In this document: positions 26,733 through 36,091 of the stretch, one piece after another
How positions within the stretch are numbered: position 1 is the stretch's first letter
How the letters are laid out: every line of letters starts with the position of its first letter
Source of the DNA: Balneola sp.
GTDB lineage: Bacteria; Bacteroidota; Rhodothermia; Balneolales; Balneolaceae
DNA: 64,000 nt
Reading direction: 5' to 3'
Assembly: GCA_003712055.1 (NCBI GenBank)
Contig: RHLJ01000003.1
Coordinates: forward strand, 310,001-374,000
Made by a program: the position numbers and the translations under genes
Notes under the pieces: generated by a model
Told to the model about the DNA's origin: nothing
What the model saw: only the letters and a program-made list of their open reading frames with translations
The model's database searches: none

Positions 26733-28999
26733 TTAAAAGAGATTTTAGCTGCTAAATATGGCAATATAGCTGTCTGATCGACACGCTCAAGAGTATTTAA
26801 ATCCACATAAAAAACATTGTTACGGTCATAGGCATTCAGGCATCCCAGTTCCGTTTCAAAAGTAATGCCTTCCGAAATGTCAAAACTTCGCTGTATCGAC
26901 ACATCCAAACGATGATAATAGGGCAGTCTTGATCCAAAGGGTTCGCTGTAAAGAGTTCGTGCTACTCCTGGGTTTTCGGTAGGGGATACATTGGGTACGT
27001 TCACATCTAAATCAAAGCCGAAAACCTGGGTATAAGGTTTTCCGGTACCAAGCTCCCAAATGAGGTTAAATTTAAATTTTTCAATTTCTGCGCTAAACAG
27101 GGTGTTGAGCTGGTGAGTCTGATCATGCGGAGGAGAATACGTGAATACTTCCTGATCAATCCAAGCACCAAGAGATTCACTTCTGGATTCATAGGTAACA
27201 TCAGAATAGCCATAGTTCACAGATATAAAAAGAGGCTTTAACTGGTATTCTAAACTGGTGTTAAACCCATAGCTTTTCGAGTTAGCACGCACTGGCTCTA
27301 CAAATACCTGAGCTACGGGAGTCCACCTTGCCACAGGAACACCTGTATGGTTCATATAATAGCCCTCCACATTTACAGTGAAGCGTGATCCAAATTTATG
27401 CTTCAATCCAGCTATCCGATGTATAGATTCAAACAGTCTGCCTACTGAGTCGCTTGCCCTGTATATTGTGAACGAAGTGCCTGCGTCTCTTTGGTCGCTA
27501 AAACCATCAATAGCCTGAAAATACCTACCAAAAGCAAAGCTTAATTCTGAATTCTGTGAAGCAAAGGGTTTGGTTATAATCCTGACTCGTGGCTCAACTG
27601 TGGGTGAAAAATGTACATTTGCCTGTGATCCTAAGCTGGTTATTACCTTAACCCTCTCTGATACATTAAAATCACTTTTGATATATAGCTGATACATTGG
27701 ATAACGTCGTTCCCTACCAACAATATCCAGTACTGCAAAACGCTGATCTATCTTCGTCTCGACGGTGTGTACCAGTATTTGCAATCCAAAATCAAACTTA
27801 TGACCTAACCAGTTATCCTGGAAATCAAGACGCATAAAAGTCTGCTTTACACTCGACCGGTTATTAGTTCCTTCGCTACTAACCTCCCTGTTTTCAAAAG
27901 TAGTATGGCCTATCGATGCTTCAAAAGGAAGGGCAAAAGCACCTCCGAAACCAAAACATCTCATCCCTATCCCTGTATTTGTCCAACTTAAATACGCTTC
28001 ACTTACCTCGCTAATCCTTCCCTGGTCATCAGTTATTAAAGCAGTAGCATTGCACATAAAATCATCTCCATTTATGGAGTACCTGCCCACCAGATCATAG
28101 AATTCGATATCTCTTGCTTCTGTACCTAAATACCCGGAAAAAGACTTAACCGTCGAAGCCCTTCCGCTTACTAAAAAGGAAGATTTCTTTTCTTCTACCG
28201 GACCTTCTAAAAAAATAGAAGAAATGTAGGGGCTTAAACTACCGCTTCCCGAATACCTGCTCATGTCTCCACTTTTTAAATTTACATCAATCACAGCAGA
28301 TGTTGAGCTCATATAACGAGCGTCAAATCCTCCAGCTAATACATCAATATTATTAACTACGGGTTCCGGAAACGCCGAAAATAAATTTGAAATATGAAAA
28401 GGCTTGATAATGGGCAGGTCATCAACCAACACTATATTTTGGGCCGGAGTCCCGCCCCGAATGTATAAATCCCCTCCGGAATCACCTATACTTACTACAC
28501 CCGGTACCGTACGGATATAAGCCATTAAATCACCATCAAGACTTACCGATGGTACACGACCAAGGTCTTCCGCTTCCACCCGAGTTATACCTAACCCGCC
28601 TGTAGTAAAGCCTCTTTCTTCTTCTACTACAATTTCACCAAGCTGCTCAACATCGACTAGTAGCTCAATGCGTTCCACTCGAATGTCATCTTCACGAAGT
28701 ATTAACAGTTTTTCGAAGGTTTTGAAACCCAGAAAGGAAATACGCATTTTATAGGTACGGGGGCGTAGACGGTTGAATTCACAGAAGCCATTTACCGATG
28801 TGACGCAATACTCTTCTAGTTCTGTTTCTCCTTCAAGGTAGAGTAATACATTGGCTCCGGTTAATGGATCCCCGCCTTCATCAGTTACTACAACACGAAG
28901 AGTGGAATTAGTTTGCGCAAAAAGGTCGTGCTCCAATATCACAGGAACAAAAAAAAGCACTAAAAGCTTTAAAATTTGTATACCTTTTTGATTAAACAT
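26729..28999 (-). CDS. TonB-dependent receptor with carboxypeptidase-like domain (first copy)
   Basis: A 756-residue outer-membrane receptor with signal peptide (FFVPVILEHDLFAQ), carboxypeptidase-like domain (VTDEGGDPLTGANVLLYLEGETELEEYCVTS), plug (VPGVVSIGDSGGDLYIRGG, GGFDARYMSSTSAVIDVNL) and 22-strand-type barrel ending AAKISFK. It is the first gene of the six-gene operon to 20935, in which receptor and lipoprotein genes alternate. It is divergent from ddl, with about 97 bases between, where its promoter must lie. Plug identity to the second copy is high, barrel identity lower, which suggests selection for different ligands. Confidence 0.93.
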   Translation of the reverse strand: MFNQKGIQILKLLVLFFVPVILEHDLFAQTNSTLRVVVTDEGGDPLTGANVLLYLEGETELEEYCVTSVNGFCEFNRLRPRTYKMRISFLGFKTFEKLLILREDDIRVERIELLVDVEQLGEIVVEEERGFTTGGLGITRVEAEDLGRVPSVSLDGDLMAYIRTVPGVVSIGDSGGDLYIRGGTPAQNIVLVDDLPIIKPFHISNLFSAFPEPVVNNIDVLAGGFDARYMSSTSAVIDVNLKSGDMSRYSGSGSLSPYISSIFLEGPVEEKKSSFLVSGRASTVKSFSGYLGTEARDIEFYDLVGRYSINGDDFMCNATALITDDQGRISEVSEAYLSWTNTGIGMRCFGFGGAFALPFEASIGHTTFENREVSSEGTNNRSSVKQTFMRLDFQDNWLGHKFDFGLQILVHTVETKIDQRFAVLDIVGRERRYPMYQLYIKSDFNVSERVKVITSLGSQANVHFSPTVEPRVRIITKPFASQNSELSFAFGRYFQAIDGFSDQRDAGTSFTIYRASDSVGRLFESIHRIAGLKHKFGSRFTVNVEGYYMNHTGVPVARWTPVAQVFVEPVRANSKSYGFNTSLEYQLKPLFISVNYGYSDVTYESRSESLGAWIDQEVFTYSPPHDQTHQLNTLFSAEIEKFKFNLIWELGTGKPYTQVFGFDLDVNVPNVSPTENPGVARTLYSEPFGSRLPYYHRLDVSIQRSFDISEGITFETELGCLNAYDRNNVFYVDLNTLERVDQTAILPYLAAKISFK

Positions 29000-29096
29000 A
29001 GACGACCAATAGCAGAACCTGTAAAACAGTGAAAAATTGTTGAGGAATTTGGTTTAATCTAATCTTTAAGAAATTTAAAATCAGCTAACTACTTTA

Positions 29097-30290
29097 ATGT
29101 CCCAGAAAAATCTTGTTGTTGCCTTTGGTGGAGCCTCCCCTGAACATGAGGTATCGGTGCTAACAGCGCACCAGGTCATCGCTTCTTTACAGGATAGCTC
29201 ATATACCCTTATCCCTCTATATATCACTAAATCAGGGCGCTGGTTTACCGGAGATTCGCTTTTGGATTTATCTTCATTTAAAGATCTGAAGCAGTTGGAA
29301 CAAGATGCCATTTCATGTGCTTTTGTTAAAGATGAAATTGGGAGAACTCTGCTAAAAGAACAAAGCAAAGCCGGGCTTTTTTCGAAATCAAAAGAATGGG
29401 CTGTTTATGCTGTAGTATGTGCTTTTCATGGAAGTGAAGGTGAAAATGGTGCTTTCCAGGGAATTTGTGAGACGTTTAACATCCCTTACACCGGTAGTGG
29501 TGTACTTGGCTCTTCAGTTGGAATGGATAAGCCCAAGGCTAAACAATTATGTGAGGCAAATGGGATCCCGGTTACAAATAGTCTTGATTTTTTTGAGAGT
29601 GACTGGGAATCGGATCAGGCGACTATCTTGAAAGAAGCAGGGCTTCTTGGATATCCACTCGTTGTAAAACCTGCTACCCTTGGAAGTAGTATTGGGGTTA
29701 AAAAAGTGGATGATGAAAATGAGGCAGTCGAAGCGATCGAAACAGCTTTTCGTTACGACTCCCACTTATTAGTTGAAGAAGCCATCCATCCTTTAATGGA
29801 AATCAATTGTTCGGTATTGGGTTCTGCAGAGAATTGTAGAGCCAGCGTGTGCGAACGTCCGTTGGGTATTACTGAAACTCTTTCATTCGAAGATAAATAT
29901 CAGAGCGGAGGGAGTGCTGAAAAAGGAATGGCCTCAGCTGATCGGATAATTCCGGCCGACATCTCTTCAGAATTAACGAATACCATTAGAAGTCTGTCTG
30001 TAAAGATTTTCAAAACTTTTGATGCCGGAGGCGTAGCCCGATTGGATTTCCTCGTGAATGCTGAAACGGAAGAAGTTTATTTCAATGAGATAAATACAAT
30101 TCCGGGTTCCTTTTCTTTCTACTTATGGGAAAAATCTGATCTTTCGTTTACTCAGCTAGTAGAAGAACTGATTCAGATTGCCCTCAAAAAGCACCAGGCT
30201 AAAAATGGAAGGATTAGAAGCTATGAAACTAATCTGCTTAGCGAAAAGGCTGCGACAGGGATCAAAGGCCTAAAAGGAACTAAAGGCTAA
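29097..30290 (+). CDS. ddl: D-alanine--D-alanine ligase
   Basis: A 397-residue ATP-grasp ligase that makes the D-Ala-D-Ala dipeptide for peptidoglycan. Typical motifs are FGGASPEHEVSVLTA at the N-terminus, GSEGENGAFQG, GSSVGMDK and VVKPATLGSSIGV in the ATP-grasp. The metal-binding end is VARLDFLVNAETEEVYFNEINTIPGS. It is longer than E. coli DdlB (about 306), nearer to the VanA/DdlA size. The last 30 residues are a charged tail with a repeat-like end (GIKGLKGTKG). It precedes nadK by 20 bases and is likely co-transcribed. Confidence 0.95.
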   Translation: MSQKNLVVAFGGASPEHEVSVLTAHQVIASLQDSSYTLIPLYITKSGRWFTGDSLLDLSSFKDLKQLEQDAISCAFVKDEIGRTLLKEQSKAGLFSKSKEWAVYAVVCAFHGSEGENGAFQGICETFNIPYTGSGVLGSSVGMDKPKAKQLCEANGIPVTNSLDFFESDWESDQATILKEAGLLGYPLVVKPATLGSSIGVKKVDDENEAVEAIETAFRYDSHLLVEEAIHPLMEINCSVLGSAENCRASVCERPLGITETLSFEDKYQSGGSAEKGMASADRIIPADISSELTNTIRSLSVKIFKTFDAGGVARLDFLVNAETEEVYFNEINTIPGSFSFYLWEKSDLSFTQLVEELIQIALKKHQAKNGRIRSYETNLLSEKAATGIKGLKGTKG

Positions 30291-30310
30291 GTTCATTACT
30301 TTTCACCATT

Positions 30311-31183
30311 ATGAAACTCGCAGTAGTTGCTAATCCCGGAAAATACGAAGTTAAGGATGTCATTCATTCTACCATAGAATGGTCGAAAGAATCTGACTCC
30401 CATCTTTTTCTCTGCCGTGAAGTTTGCCAGTTACTCGGTGTTGAAGCTTCCGAAACACTCTCCATCACTGATTCGGATAATGAATCTATCGACCAATGCG
30501 ATGTGGTTTTGGTTATGGGAGGGGATGGGACCATCCTTTATACTGCAAGAATCTCAAAAGCTTCAGGCAAGCCAATCCTTGGTGTTAATAGTGGTAGGCT
30601 GGGTTTTATGACTAATGTGCAAGCTGAAGAACTCGAAGAAGCACTTAATCATATCAAGGTAGGAAACTATACTCTCGATAAGAGGCACTATCTTAAGGCT
30701 ACCGATAATCAGGGAAATGAATATTTTGCGCTAAATGAGTTTTTGTTCAGCAGAAAAAACTCTTCTATGGTTAATATTAGCGCTGAATATGACGGAAGTT
30801 TTATTAACACCTACTGGGCAGATGGGCTTATTGTCTCTTCATCCACAGGATCTACGGCCTACAATTTGTCCTCCGGGGGGCCGATAGTAGCCCCAGGATC
30901 GGGAGTGGTTTTAGTTACTCCAATTAATCCACACACTCTTACTTCACGCCCCCTTGTACTGCGTTCCGACCGACCACTGAAAATAATTGTAGACCCCGAC
31001 CAAAGTGATATTCTCTTTTCTTACGATGGAATAATTTGTGAGGACCAGTCATTGCCACTAGAGGTAGAGATCATTAAATCGAAGCTGTCCTTTAATCTCA
31101 TCCAGCTGCCCGGTCAAAATTACTTTGAAACACTTCGCAAAAAACTTATGTGGGGGCAAGATTCGCGAAGATCAAAAAACTAA
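30311..31183 (+). CDS. nadK: NAD kinase
   Basis: A 290-residue ATP-NAD kinase making NADP. The family motifs are VLVMGGDGTILYTAR (GGDGT), LGVNSGRLGFMTN (NxGxLGF) and SSSTGSTAYNLSSGGPIVAP (TGSTAY). The substrate-binding LTSRPLVL segment is also present. Length is near that of other bacterial enzymes. It lies 20 bases after ddl. After it come 142 bases without a gene before mdh, holding only a small hairpin (AGCCG/CGGCT near 31229-31242). Confidence 0.96.
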   Translation: MKLAVVANPGKYEVKDVIHSTIEWSKESDSHLFLCREVCQLLGVEASETLSITDSDNESIDQCDVVLVMGGDGTILYTARISKASGKPILGVNSGRLGFMTNVQAEELEEALNHIKVGNYTLDKRHYLKATDNQGNEYFALNEFLFSRKNSSMVNISAEYDGSFINTYWADGLIVSSSTGSTAYNLSSGGPIVAPGSGVVLVTPINPHTLTSRPLVLRSDRPLKIIVDPDQSDILFSYDGIICEDQSLPLEVEIIKSKLSFNLIQLPGQNYFETLRKKLMWGQDSRRSKN

Positions 31184-31325
31184 GCAGAACACGCTTAAAT
31201 CAGTCTTTGTTAATTAATCAAAAAAGAGAGCCGAGAACGGCTTAATGAATATACATCATCACATAAAATTCATAATTTTAGGGCATTATTAATCGAAACT
31301 AACAATCCACAAAAAAACTAAATCC

Positions 31326-32282
31326 ATGAAAGTAACTGTAGTTGGAGCCGGAGGTAATGTTGGGTCTACCGTAGCACTTAGCGTAGCCCAAAGAGATTTC
31401 GCAAAAGAAGTAATAGCTGTTGATCTTGAGCGTAAAGATGGCGACAAAACTTTTTACCCTTCTAAAGGGCGGGCCCTTGACCAATGGGAAGCTTCTCCAA
31501 TCCACCTTTTTGATACCCGTATTAAAGGAACTACCAATTATGAGGACACTGCTGGATCGGATGTTTGTGTGATTACCGCCGGTGTTCCAAGACGTCCTGG
31601 TATGAGCCGCGACGACTTACTTGAAATCAATGCTAATATCGTTCGAAGTGTTACCGAGCAGCTTGTAAAACACTCACCTGATACTATCATTATTGTTGTT
31701 TCAAATCCATTGGATGTAATGGTACAGGTAGCAAAAGATGCGTCCGGACTCCCTTACGAAAAAGTAATGGGTATGGCAGGAATCCTGGATACTGCTCGCT
31801 ATCGTGCCTTTATTGCTGATGAATTGAATGTATCTCCAAAAGATATCCAAGCTCTGTTAATGGGTGGTCATGGTGATACTATGGTTCCTCTTCCTCGATT
31901 TACTACGCTTTCAGGTATGCCTATCACACACTTCATTTCTGAAGATCGCTTAAATGAAATTGTAGAGCGCGCTAAGAAGGGTGGAGGAGAAATTGTTGGA
32001 TTGATGGGAACATCAGCATGGTATGCTCCTGGTGCTGCTGCTGCCCAGATGGTAGAGGCAATTCTCCTTGATCAGAATCGAATTTTCCCAGTATGTGCAC
32101 ACATTGATGGACAATACGGAGTTGAAGACTTGTACATCGGTGTTCCGGTTAAACTAGGAAAAGGTGGAATTAAAGAAGTAATTGAGGTTGAATTAACCGA
32201 TTCAGAAACCGATCTTTTACATGAATCAGCCAAAGCCGTTCGCGGAACTTTGGATGCATTCAAAGCATTAATGAATAAGTAA
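31326..32282 (+). CDS. mdh: Malate dehydrogenase
   Basis: A 318-residue NAD-dependent LDH/MDH-superfamily enzyme of the TCA cycle. The Rossmann motif is VVGAGGNVGSTVA. The malate-type loop ITAGVPRRPGMSRDDLL carries the Arg residues that bind the substrate carboxylate, and in place of LDH's Gln the loop has Arg. The catalytic His is in LMGGHGDTMVPL. A short extra loop after the second strand (DLERKDGDKTFYPSKG) is longer than in E. coli-type or LDH-like MDH. A strong terminator follows at 32319, so mdh ends its transcript. Confidence 0.96.
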   Translation: MKVTVVGAGGNVGSTVALSVAQRDFAKEVIAVDLERKDGDKTFYPSKGRALDQWEASPIHLFDTRIKGTTNYEDTAGSDVCVITAGVPRRPGMSRDDLLEINANIVRSVTEQLVKHSPDTIIIVVSNPLDVMVQVAKDASGLPYEKVMGMAGILDTARYRAFIADELNVSPKDIQALLMGGHGDTMVPLPRFTTLSGMPITHFISEDRLNEIVERAKKGGGEIVGLMGTSAWYAPGAAAAQMVEAILLDQNRIFPVCAHIDGQYGVEDLYIGVPVKLGKGGIKEVIEVELTDSETDLLHESAKAVRGTLDAFKALMNK

Positions 32283-32318
32283 ACAAACGAGGACCAAGGT
32301 TCTCACTACTTGCATATG

Positions 32319-32354
32319 ATCCCCTGCATTATTTTGATGCAGGGGATTTTTTTT
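32319..32354 (+). terminator. Intrinsic terminator after mdh
   Basis: A perfect 11-bp stem ATCCCCTGCAT/ATGCAGGGGAT with a 7-base loop is followed by eight T. It lies 36 bases after the mdh stop and just before the oxidoreductase gene at 32369, which therefore needs its own promoter or readthrough. Confidence 0.95.
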
Positions 32355-32368
32355 AACTACTTTCCAAT

Positions 32369-33352
32369 ATGGATAAAATTAATTGGGGAATAATTGGTTG
32401 CGGGAAGGTTTGTGAAGTAAAGAGCGGGCCTGCTTTTTCTAAGGTAGAACACTCCAATCTGGTTGCAGTAATGCGAAGGAATGCTGATAAAGCTTCGGAC
32501 TATGCTAAAAAGCATCATGTTCCCATCTGGTATTCCGATGCAGATGAACTAATTCATAATGCAAAAGTGAATGCCATCTATATAGCAACGCCCCCTTCTT
32601 CACACCTTGAGTACGTCCGAAAGGCAGCAAAAGCCGGTAAGCCTGTATATGTAGAAAAACCTATGGGCCGAACTTTTGCAGAATGCGAGGAAATGATCCG
32701 TGTTTGTAAAGATGCCGGGGTGCCTTTATTTGTTGCATATTACCGGAGGCGCCTACCCTATTTTTTAAAGGTAAAAAAGTTATTGGACTCCAGAGCCATT
32801 GGAACGCCTACTTTAATAACTCTTACGCTTATCAAATCAGCTAAGCAATCGGATACTGACCCTGAAACTAATTGGCGAATAAACCCGGAAATTTCAGGTG
32901 GAGGGTATTTCCATGATTTGGCATCCCACCAATTCGACCTGTTCCATTTTTTGCTTGGAGATATACGTGAAGCAAATGGCTCATTTAGTACTCATCATAT
33001 AAATAATGAGGGACAGGATTCAATCTCGGCGAGCTTTCAATTCGAGTCAGGCTTAGTAGGTTCAGGTTCATGGACATTCACTTCAATTTGGGAGCATTAT
33101 AAGGATGAAGTGGTCATTTATGGCGACCAGGGAAAGCTAACTTTTGCCTGCTTTAACGGTAAAATTCCAATTGTACTGGAAACCAGTAACAAGCGAACGG
33201 AGTTTAACCTCCCATATCCCGAGCATGTTCAGCAACCCCTCATCACAACTATTGTAGATGAACTTATGGGAAAGGGGAAATCGCCAAGTACCGGACAATC
33301 AGCTAGTAAAGCAAATTGGGTGATTGATCAGGTATTAAAGTCAGCTCACTAA
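32369..33352 (+). CDS. Gfo/Idh/MocA-family oxidoreductase
   Basis: A 327-residue NAD(P)-dependent oxidoreductase. The nucleotide-binding start is NWGIIGCGKVCEVK, followed by IATPPSSHLEYV and the family motif VYVEKPMGRTFAECEEM, whose Lys is catalytic. The C-terminal alpha/beta domain has GGGYFHDLASHQFDLFHFL, including the His of the catalytic site. Substrates in the family are sugars, inositols and their derivatives; the present one cannot be named. It follows the mdh terminator by 14 bases and overlaps the convergent NYN gene by 12 bases. Confidence 0.92.
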   Translation: MDKINWGIIGCGKVCEVKSGPAFSKVEHSNLVAVMRRNADKASDYAKKHHVPIWYSDADELIHNAKVNAIYIATPPSSHLEYVRKAAKAGKPVYVEKPMGRTFAECEEMIRVCKDAGVPLFVAYYRRRLPYFLKVKKLLDSRAIGTPTLITLTLIKSAKQSDTDPETNWRINPEISGGGYFHDLASHQFDLFHFLLGDIREANGSFSTHHINNEGQDSISASFQFESGLVGSGSWTFTSIWEHYKDEVVIYGDQGKLTFACFNGKIPIVLETSNKRTEFNLPYPEHVQQPLITTIVDELMGKGKSPSTGQSASKANWVIDQVLKSAH

Positions 33353-34147
33353 TTCGATATTCTCAGCTACCAGCCCTTTGTCATTCTCAACTACATCAAA
33401 CTCGAAAATTAAATCTCTGCTTGGTATCTGACTGGAATCTAGGTCTCCTGCAAATTGTGAGATATGGGCAAAGAGTGTCTTATAAGGAGAATCGCAATCC
33501 CTTGAATCTGTCACCCAAAGTTTGTCACTCATTTTTGTAAGAAACCTCATAAACCCGTACCCATCTTGATGAGAAAAATCGTAACACACTCCCCTCACCC
33601 TTGACCCTGTTTCTCCCCATTGATATGGAGAATCCAGCGGTAGCATTTTTGGTATCAAATATCCCGATACAGAGCAATCTACGGCCTTCTTTAATCCAGC
33701 CGATACATTATCGAAACCAATATGCTCTACTTTACATCCCTTGTCCTGGATGGCATTTACCACGCTTACATAGCTTCCATTACTTGTAAGTAATACTATT
33801 TTGTCGAGGTGCTCTGATTGAACAATCATATCGACAGCCATTTCCATATCAATGTTTGATTTGGAAACCTTTTCTCCTGTTTCATGATTGGTGTAAACCT
33901 GTACGGGCTTTTCTATGACTTTATATTCAAAGTCTCTAAGCATTTCACAAAACCGCTTATTTCTGGCTTTATATTCTGCATCTGTCTTTAACCGTTCTTC
34001 ATCATAGCACAAATACACATTTAACCGAGAAGCTACCCCACCATCCCTGCATGCAAATTTTCGGAGCGTATCATACCTGAGGCCATATCCCCCATTCATA
34101 GTTACATTAACTGCATCTACATAAATCCCAATTTTCTGTCCGTTCAT
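33341..34147 (-). CDS. NYN-domain protein with C-terminal cold-shock-like domain
   Basis: A 268-residue cytoplasmic protein. Residues about 1-165 form a NYN (PIN-like, LabA/DUF88) domain: IGIYVDAVNV, SKSNIDMEMAVDMIV and KIVLLTSNGSYVSVVNAIQDKGCKVEHIGF. In active NYN nucleases the third motif is usually SGDxDF; here it is SNGSYV, so the two acidic residues are absent. Residues about 195-265 look like a cold-shock/OB fold with RNP1-like GYGFMRF and RNP2-like LFAHISQF. The joined parts suggest an RNA-binding protein with a changed or lost nuclease site. It stands upstream of the flippase gene with 40 bases between. Confidence 0.82.
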   Translation of the reverse strand: MNGQKIGIYVDAVNVTMNGGYGLRYDTLRKFACRDGGVASRLNVYLCYDEERLKTDAEYKARNKRFCEMLRDFEYKVIEKPVQVYTNHETGEKVSKSNIDMEMAVDMIVQSEHLDKIVLLTSNGSYVSVVNAIQDKGCKVEHIGFDNVSAGLKKAVDCSVSGYLIPKMLPLDSPYQWGETGSRVRGVCYDFSHQDGYGFMRFLTKMSDKLWVTDSRDCDSPYKTLFAHISQFAGDLDSSQIPSRDLIFEFDVVENDKGLVAENIELVS

Positions 34148-34187
34148 CGTTCTTAAAATTTATAAGCTTAATTAATACTAGCCGAAA

Positions 34188-35660
34188 TCAGCTGCTTTTT
34201 TGGGGAAGCAACCGATTTCCAAAGCTTACTACGCTGATCGCTATCGATGTGGTAATAAATAATAGTATTGAAACAGAAAGGTCTGAAAAAAATCGTTCAG
34301 TTAAAAAAGGCTTTATATATAGAGCTATGGCCGCTAAGCCTATCACACTAAAACCCTGCCATAAATTGTAGGGTACCTTAAATGATTTAGTTGAGTACCA
34401 ATAGATAAGAAGAGCCATCAACGCATAGCTTGTAAGAGTGGCTATAGCTGACCCCATCATTCCAAACTTCGGGATTAAAACAAGATTTACAACAACGGTA
34501 GTTCCAGCTCCAATCAACGTAATTTTTGCCAGCTGCTTCGTGTTCTCAGCTATAAAAATCCCCGCTGAAAAATTTACATACCATCCCTGGAACCAATAGG
34601 CTATTAATAGAAACGGCACAATCGAAAGCCCCATCCAATACTCCTGGCCAATCAAAAGGGTATCCAGGATTGGTACTTTGATTGCAACTATCTCATTTAC
34701 AAATAACGAAACTCCTAAAAAAAGAACCGCAGCAAATACATTGAAATACTTAAACGCCTGGGCAAATAACTCCGGAGCTTTTTGATCATCAGACTGCCTC
34801 ATAAAGAATGGTTGCCACGCCATTCGATACATCTGAACTAACAACAGCATAAATACAGAAAGCTTATAACATGCATTATAAACCCCCACAATATGCTCAG
34901 GACTATAGTCCATACCATATATTTCGATAATGGAATCCTGAGACATTCCTTTCAGAAAAAACCGATCCAACATTTCATTGATTACATGTCCGATCCCGGC
35001 AGGAATAAAGGGTAGTCCAAAGGATAAGGCTTTGGTAAGAAGCTCTTTATTGAAGCTTGCCTTCCACATCTTGATGGTCACAATCCAGATCACAATAGCA
35101 GTTACAGCAGAGGCAATGAGGTTGCTAATGAATACGGCTTCTATTCCATAATCAAGCACCAGGATTAAGTAAAAATTCAATCCTAGATTGATAATTACAT
35201 TCCCTGTTTTTAACACAGCAAAAAGGGGCGCTTTTTGGGAAAGCCTTAACTCAGCAAATGGGATAATAGCCAGCGTATCAAAAATTAGTATCCCTAACAT
35301 CATAAGGTAGATCGAATCACCACTTACCAAGCCAAGGAACGGAGAGAAAACTGGTTGTAAAGCCCAAACCAGCAAACCGATTATAAGAGATACTCCTACT
35401 AAAAATATCTGAAGGGTTCGAAAAAAGCCTCTGGCTTTATCACGGTCTTTTGCATACCTGAGATAAGAAGACTCCATGCCCATCGTAAAAATCACATTCA
35501 AAAAAGCGATGGCTGCATATACCAAGCCTACCACTCCATAAGTCTCCGGAGCAAAGACCCCGGTATAAAATGGAACTAGCAGATAGTTGATGAAACGCGC
35601 AAAAACACTGCTTATACCATAGATAAGGGTATCAGAAAAAAGTTCTTTAAGTTTGCTCAA
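34188..35660 (-). CDS. Polysaccharide flippase (MOP/Wzx-like)
   Basis: A 490-residue integral membrane protein with about 12-14 hydrophobic segments. The N-terminus, FSDTLIYGISSVFARFINYLLVPFYTGVFAPETYGVVGL, is typical of the polysaccharide biosynthesis (PST/Wzx) branch of the MOP exporter superfamily. Such proteins flip lipid-linked sugar units across the inner membrane. No glycosyltransferase genes are nearby, so the substrate is unknown. Its start overlaps the aroQ stop by 4 bases, so it is expressed with aroQ and the HIT gene. Confidence 0.9.
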   Translation of the reverse strand: MSKLKELFSDTLIYGISSVFARFINYLLVPFYTGVFAPETYGVVGLVYAAIAFLNVIFTMGMESSYLRYAKDRDKARGFFRTLQIFLVGVSLIIGLLVWALQPVFSPFLGLVSGDSIYLMMLGILIFDTLAIIPFAELRLSQKAPLFAVLKTGNVIINLGLNFYLILVLDYGIEAVFISNLIASAVTAIVIWIVTIKMWKASFNKELLTKALSFGLPFIPAGIGHVINEMLDRFFLKGMSQDSIIEIYGMDYSPEHIVGVYNACYKLSVFMLLLVQMYRMAWQPFFMRQSDDQKAPELFAQAFKYFNVFAAVLFLGVSLFVNEIVAIKVPILDTLLIGQEYWMGLSIVPFLLIAYWFQGWYVNFSAGIFIAENTKQLAKITLIGAGTTVVVNLVLIPKFGMMGSAIATLTSYALMALLIYWYSTKSFKVPYNLWQGFSVIGLAAIALYIKPFLTERFFSDLSVSILLFITTSIAISVVSFGNRLLPQKSS

Positions 35661-36091
35661 TCCTGGGTTGATAGAAGTTCAATTGCTTTTATACCAAGTA
35701 CATAACTCTGTTTTCCAAAGCCTGTGATTATTCCATCCATAACTTCTCCGGTTAAGGATTTCTCCCGAAATTCCTCCCTGGCATGAATGTTTGAAATATG
35801 CACTTCAACTTTTGGAAAAGTAATTGGTTCCAGGGCATCACGTAGCGCTACTGAAGTATGGGTATATGCACCAAGGTTTGTAACGACCCCTCTTGTCCCG
35901 TCAATCATAGCTTCCTGAAGCCTGTTTATGAGCTCTCCTTCAACATTGCTTTGGTAAAAGGAGAAGTCATGTTCAGGAAACTCATCTTCCAAAAACCTAT
36001 TCAACTCCTCAAGGGTCCCTGAACCATATACGTTGGTGTTGCGAGTACCAAGCAAATTAAGGTTTGGTCCATTTAGTACTAGAATTTTCAT
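35657..36091 (-). CDS. aroQ: Type II 3-dehydroquinate dehydratase
   Basis: A 144-residue shikimate-pathway enzyme converting 3-dehydroquinate to 3-dehydroshikimate. The family start is ILVLNGPNLNLLGTRNTNVYG (with the catalytic Tyr in the flexible lid) followed by the Arg of the FYQSNVEGELI region. VTNLGAYTHTSVALRDAL and VEVHISNIHAREEFREKS carry the catalytic Asn/His. Size is exact for the dodecameric type II family. It overlaps the HIT gene and the flippase gene by 4 bases on each side, showing a coupled three-gene operon. Confidence 0.96.
   Translation of the reverse strand: MKILVLNGPNLNLLGTRNTNVYGSGTLEELNRFLEDEFPEHDFSFYQSNVEGELINRLQEAMIDGTRGVVTNLGAYTHTSVALRDALEPITFPKVEVHISNIHAREEFREKSLTGEVMDGIITGFGKQSYVLGIKAIELLSTQD

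Noticed and set aside
20935-28999. SusC/SusD polysaccharide utilisation locus
   Set aside because: The receptors are too short for SusC, the lipoproteins are DUF4249-like rather than the helical SusD, and no glycoside hydrolase is in the operon.
31229-31242. Hairpin AGCCG/CGGCT after nadK as a terminator
   Set aside because: The T-run (six bases) is on the minus side only, where no gene ends, and the stem is just 5 bp. On the plus strand no T-run follows.
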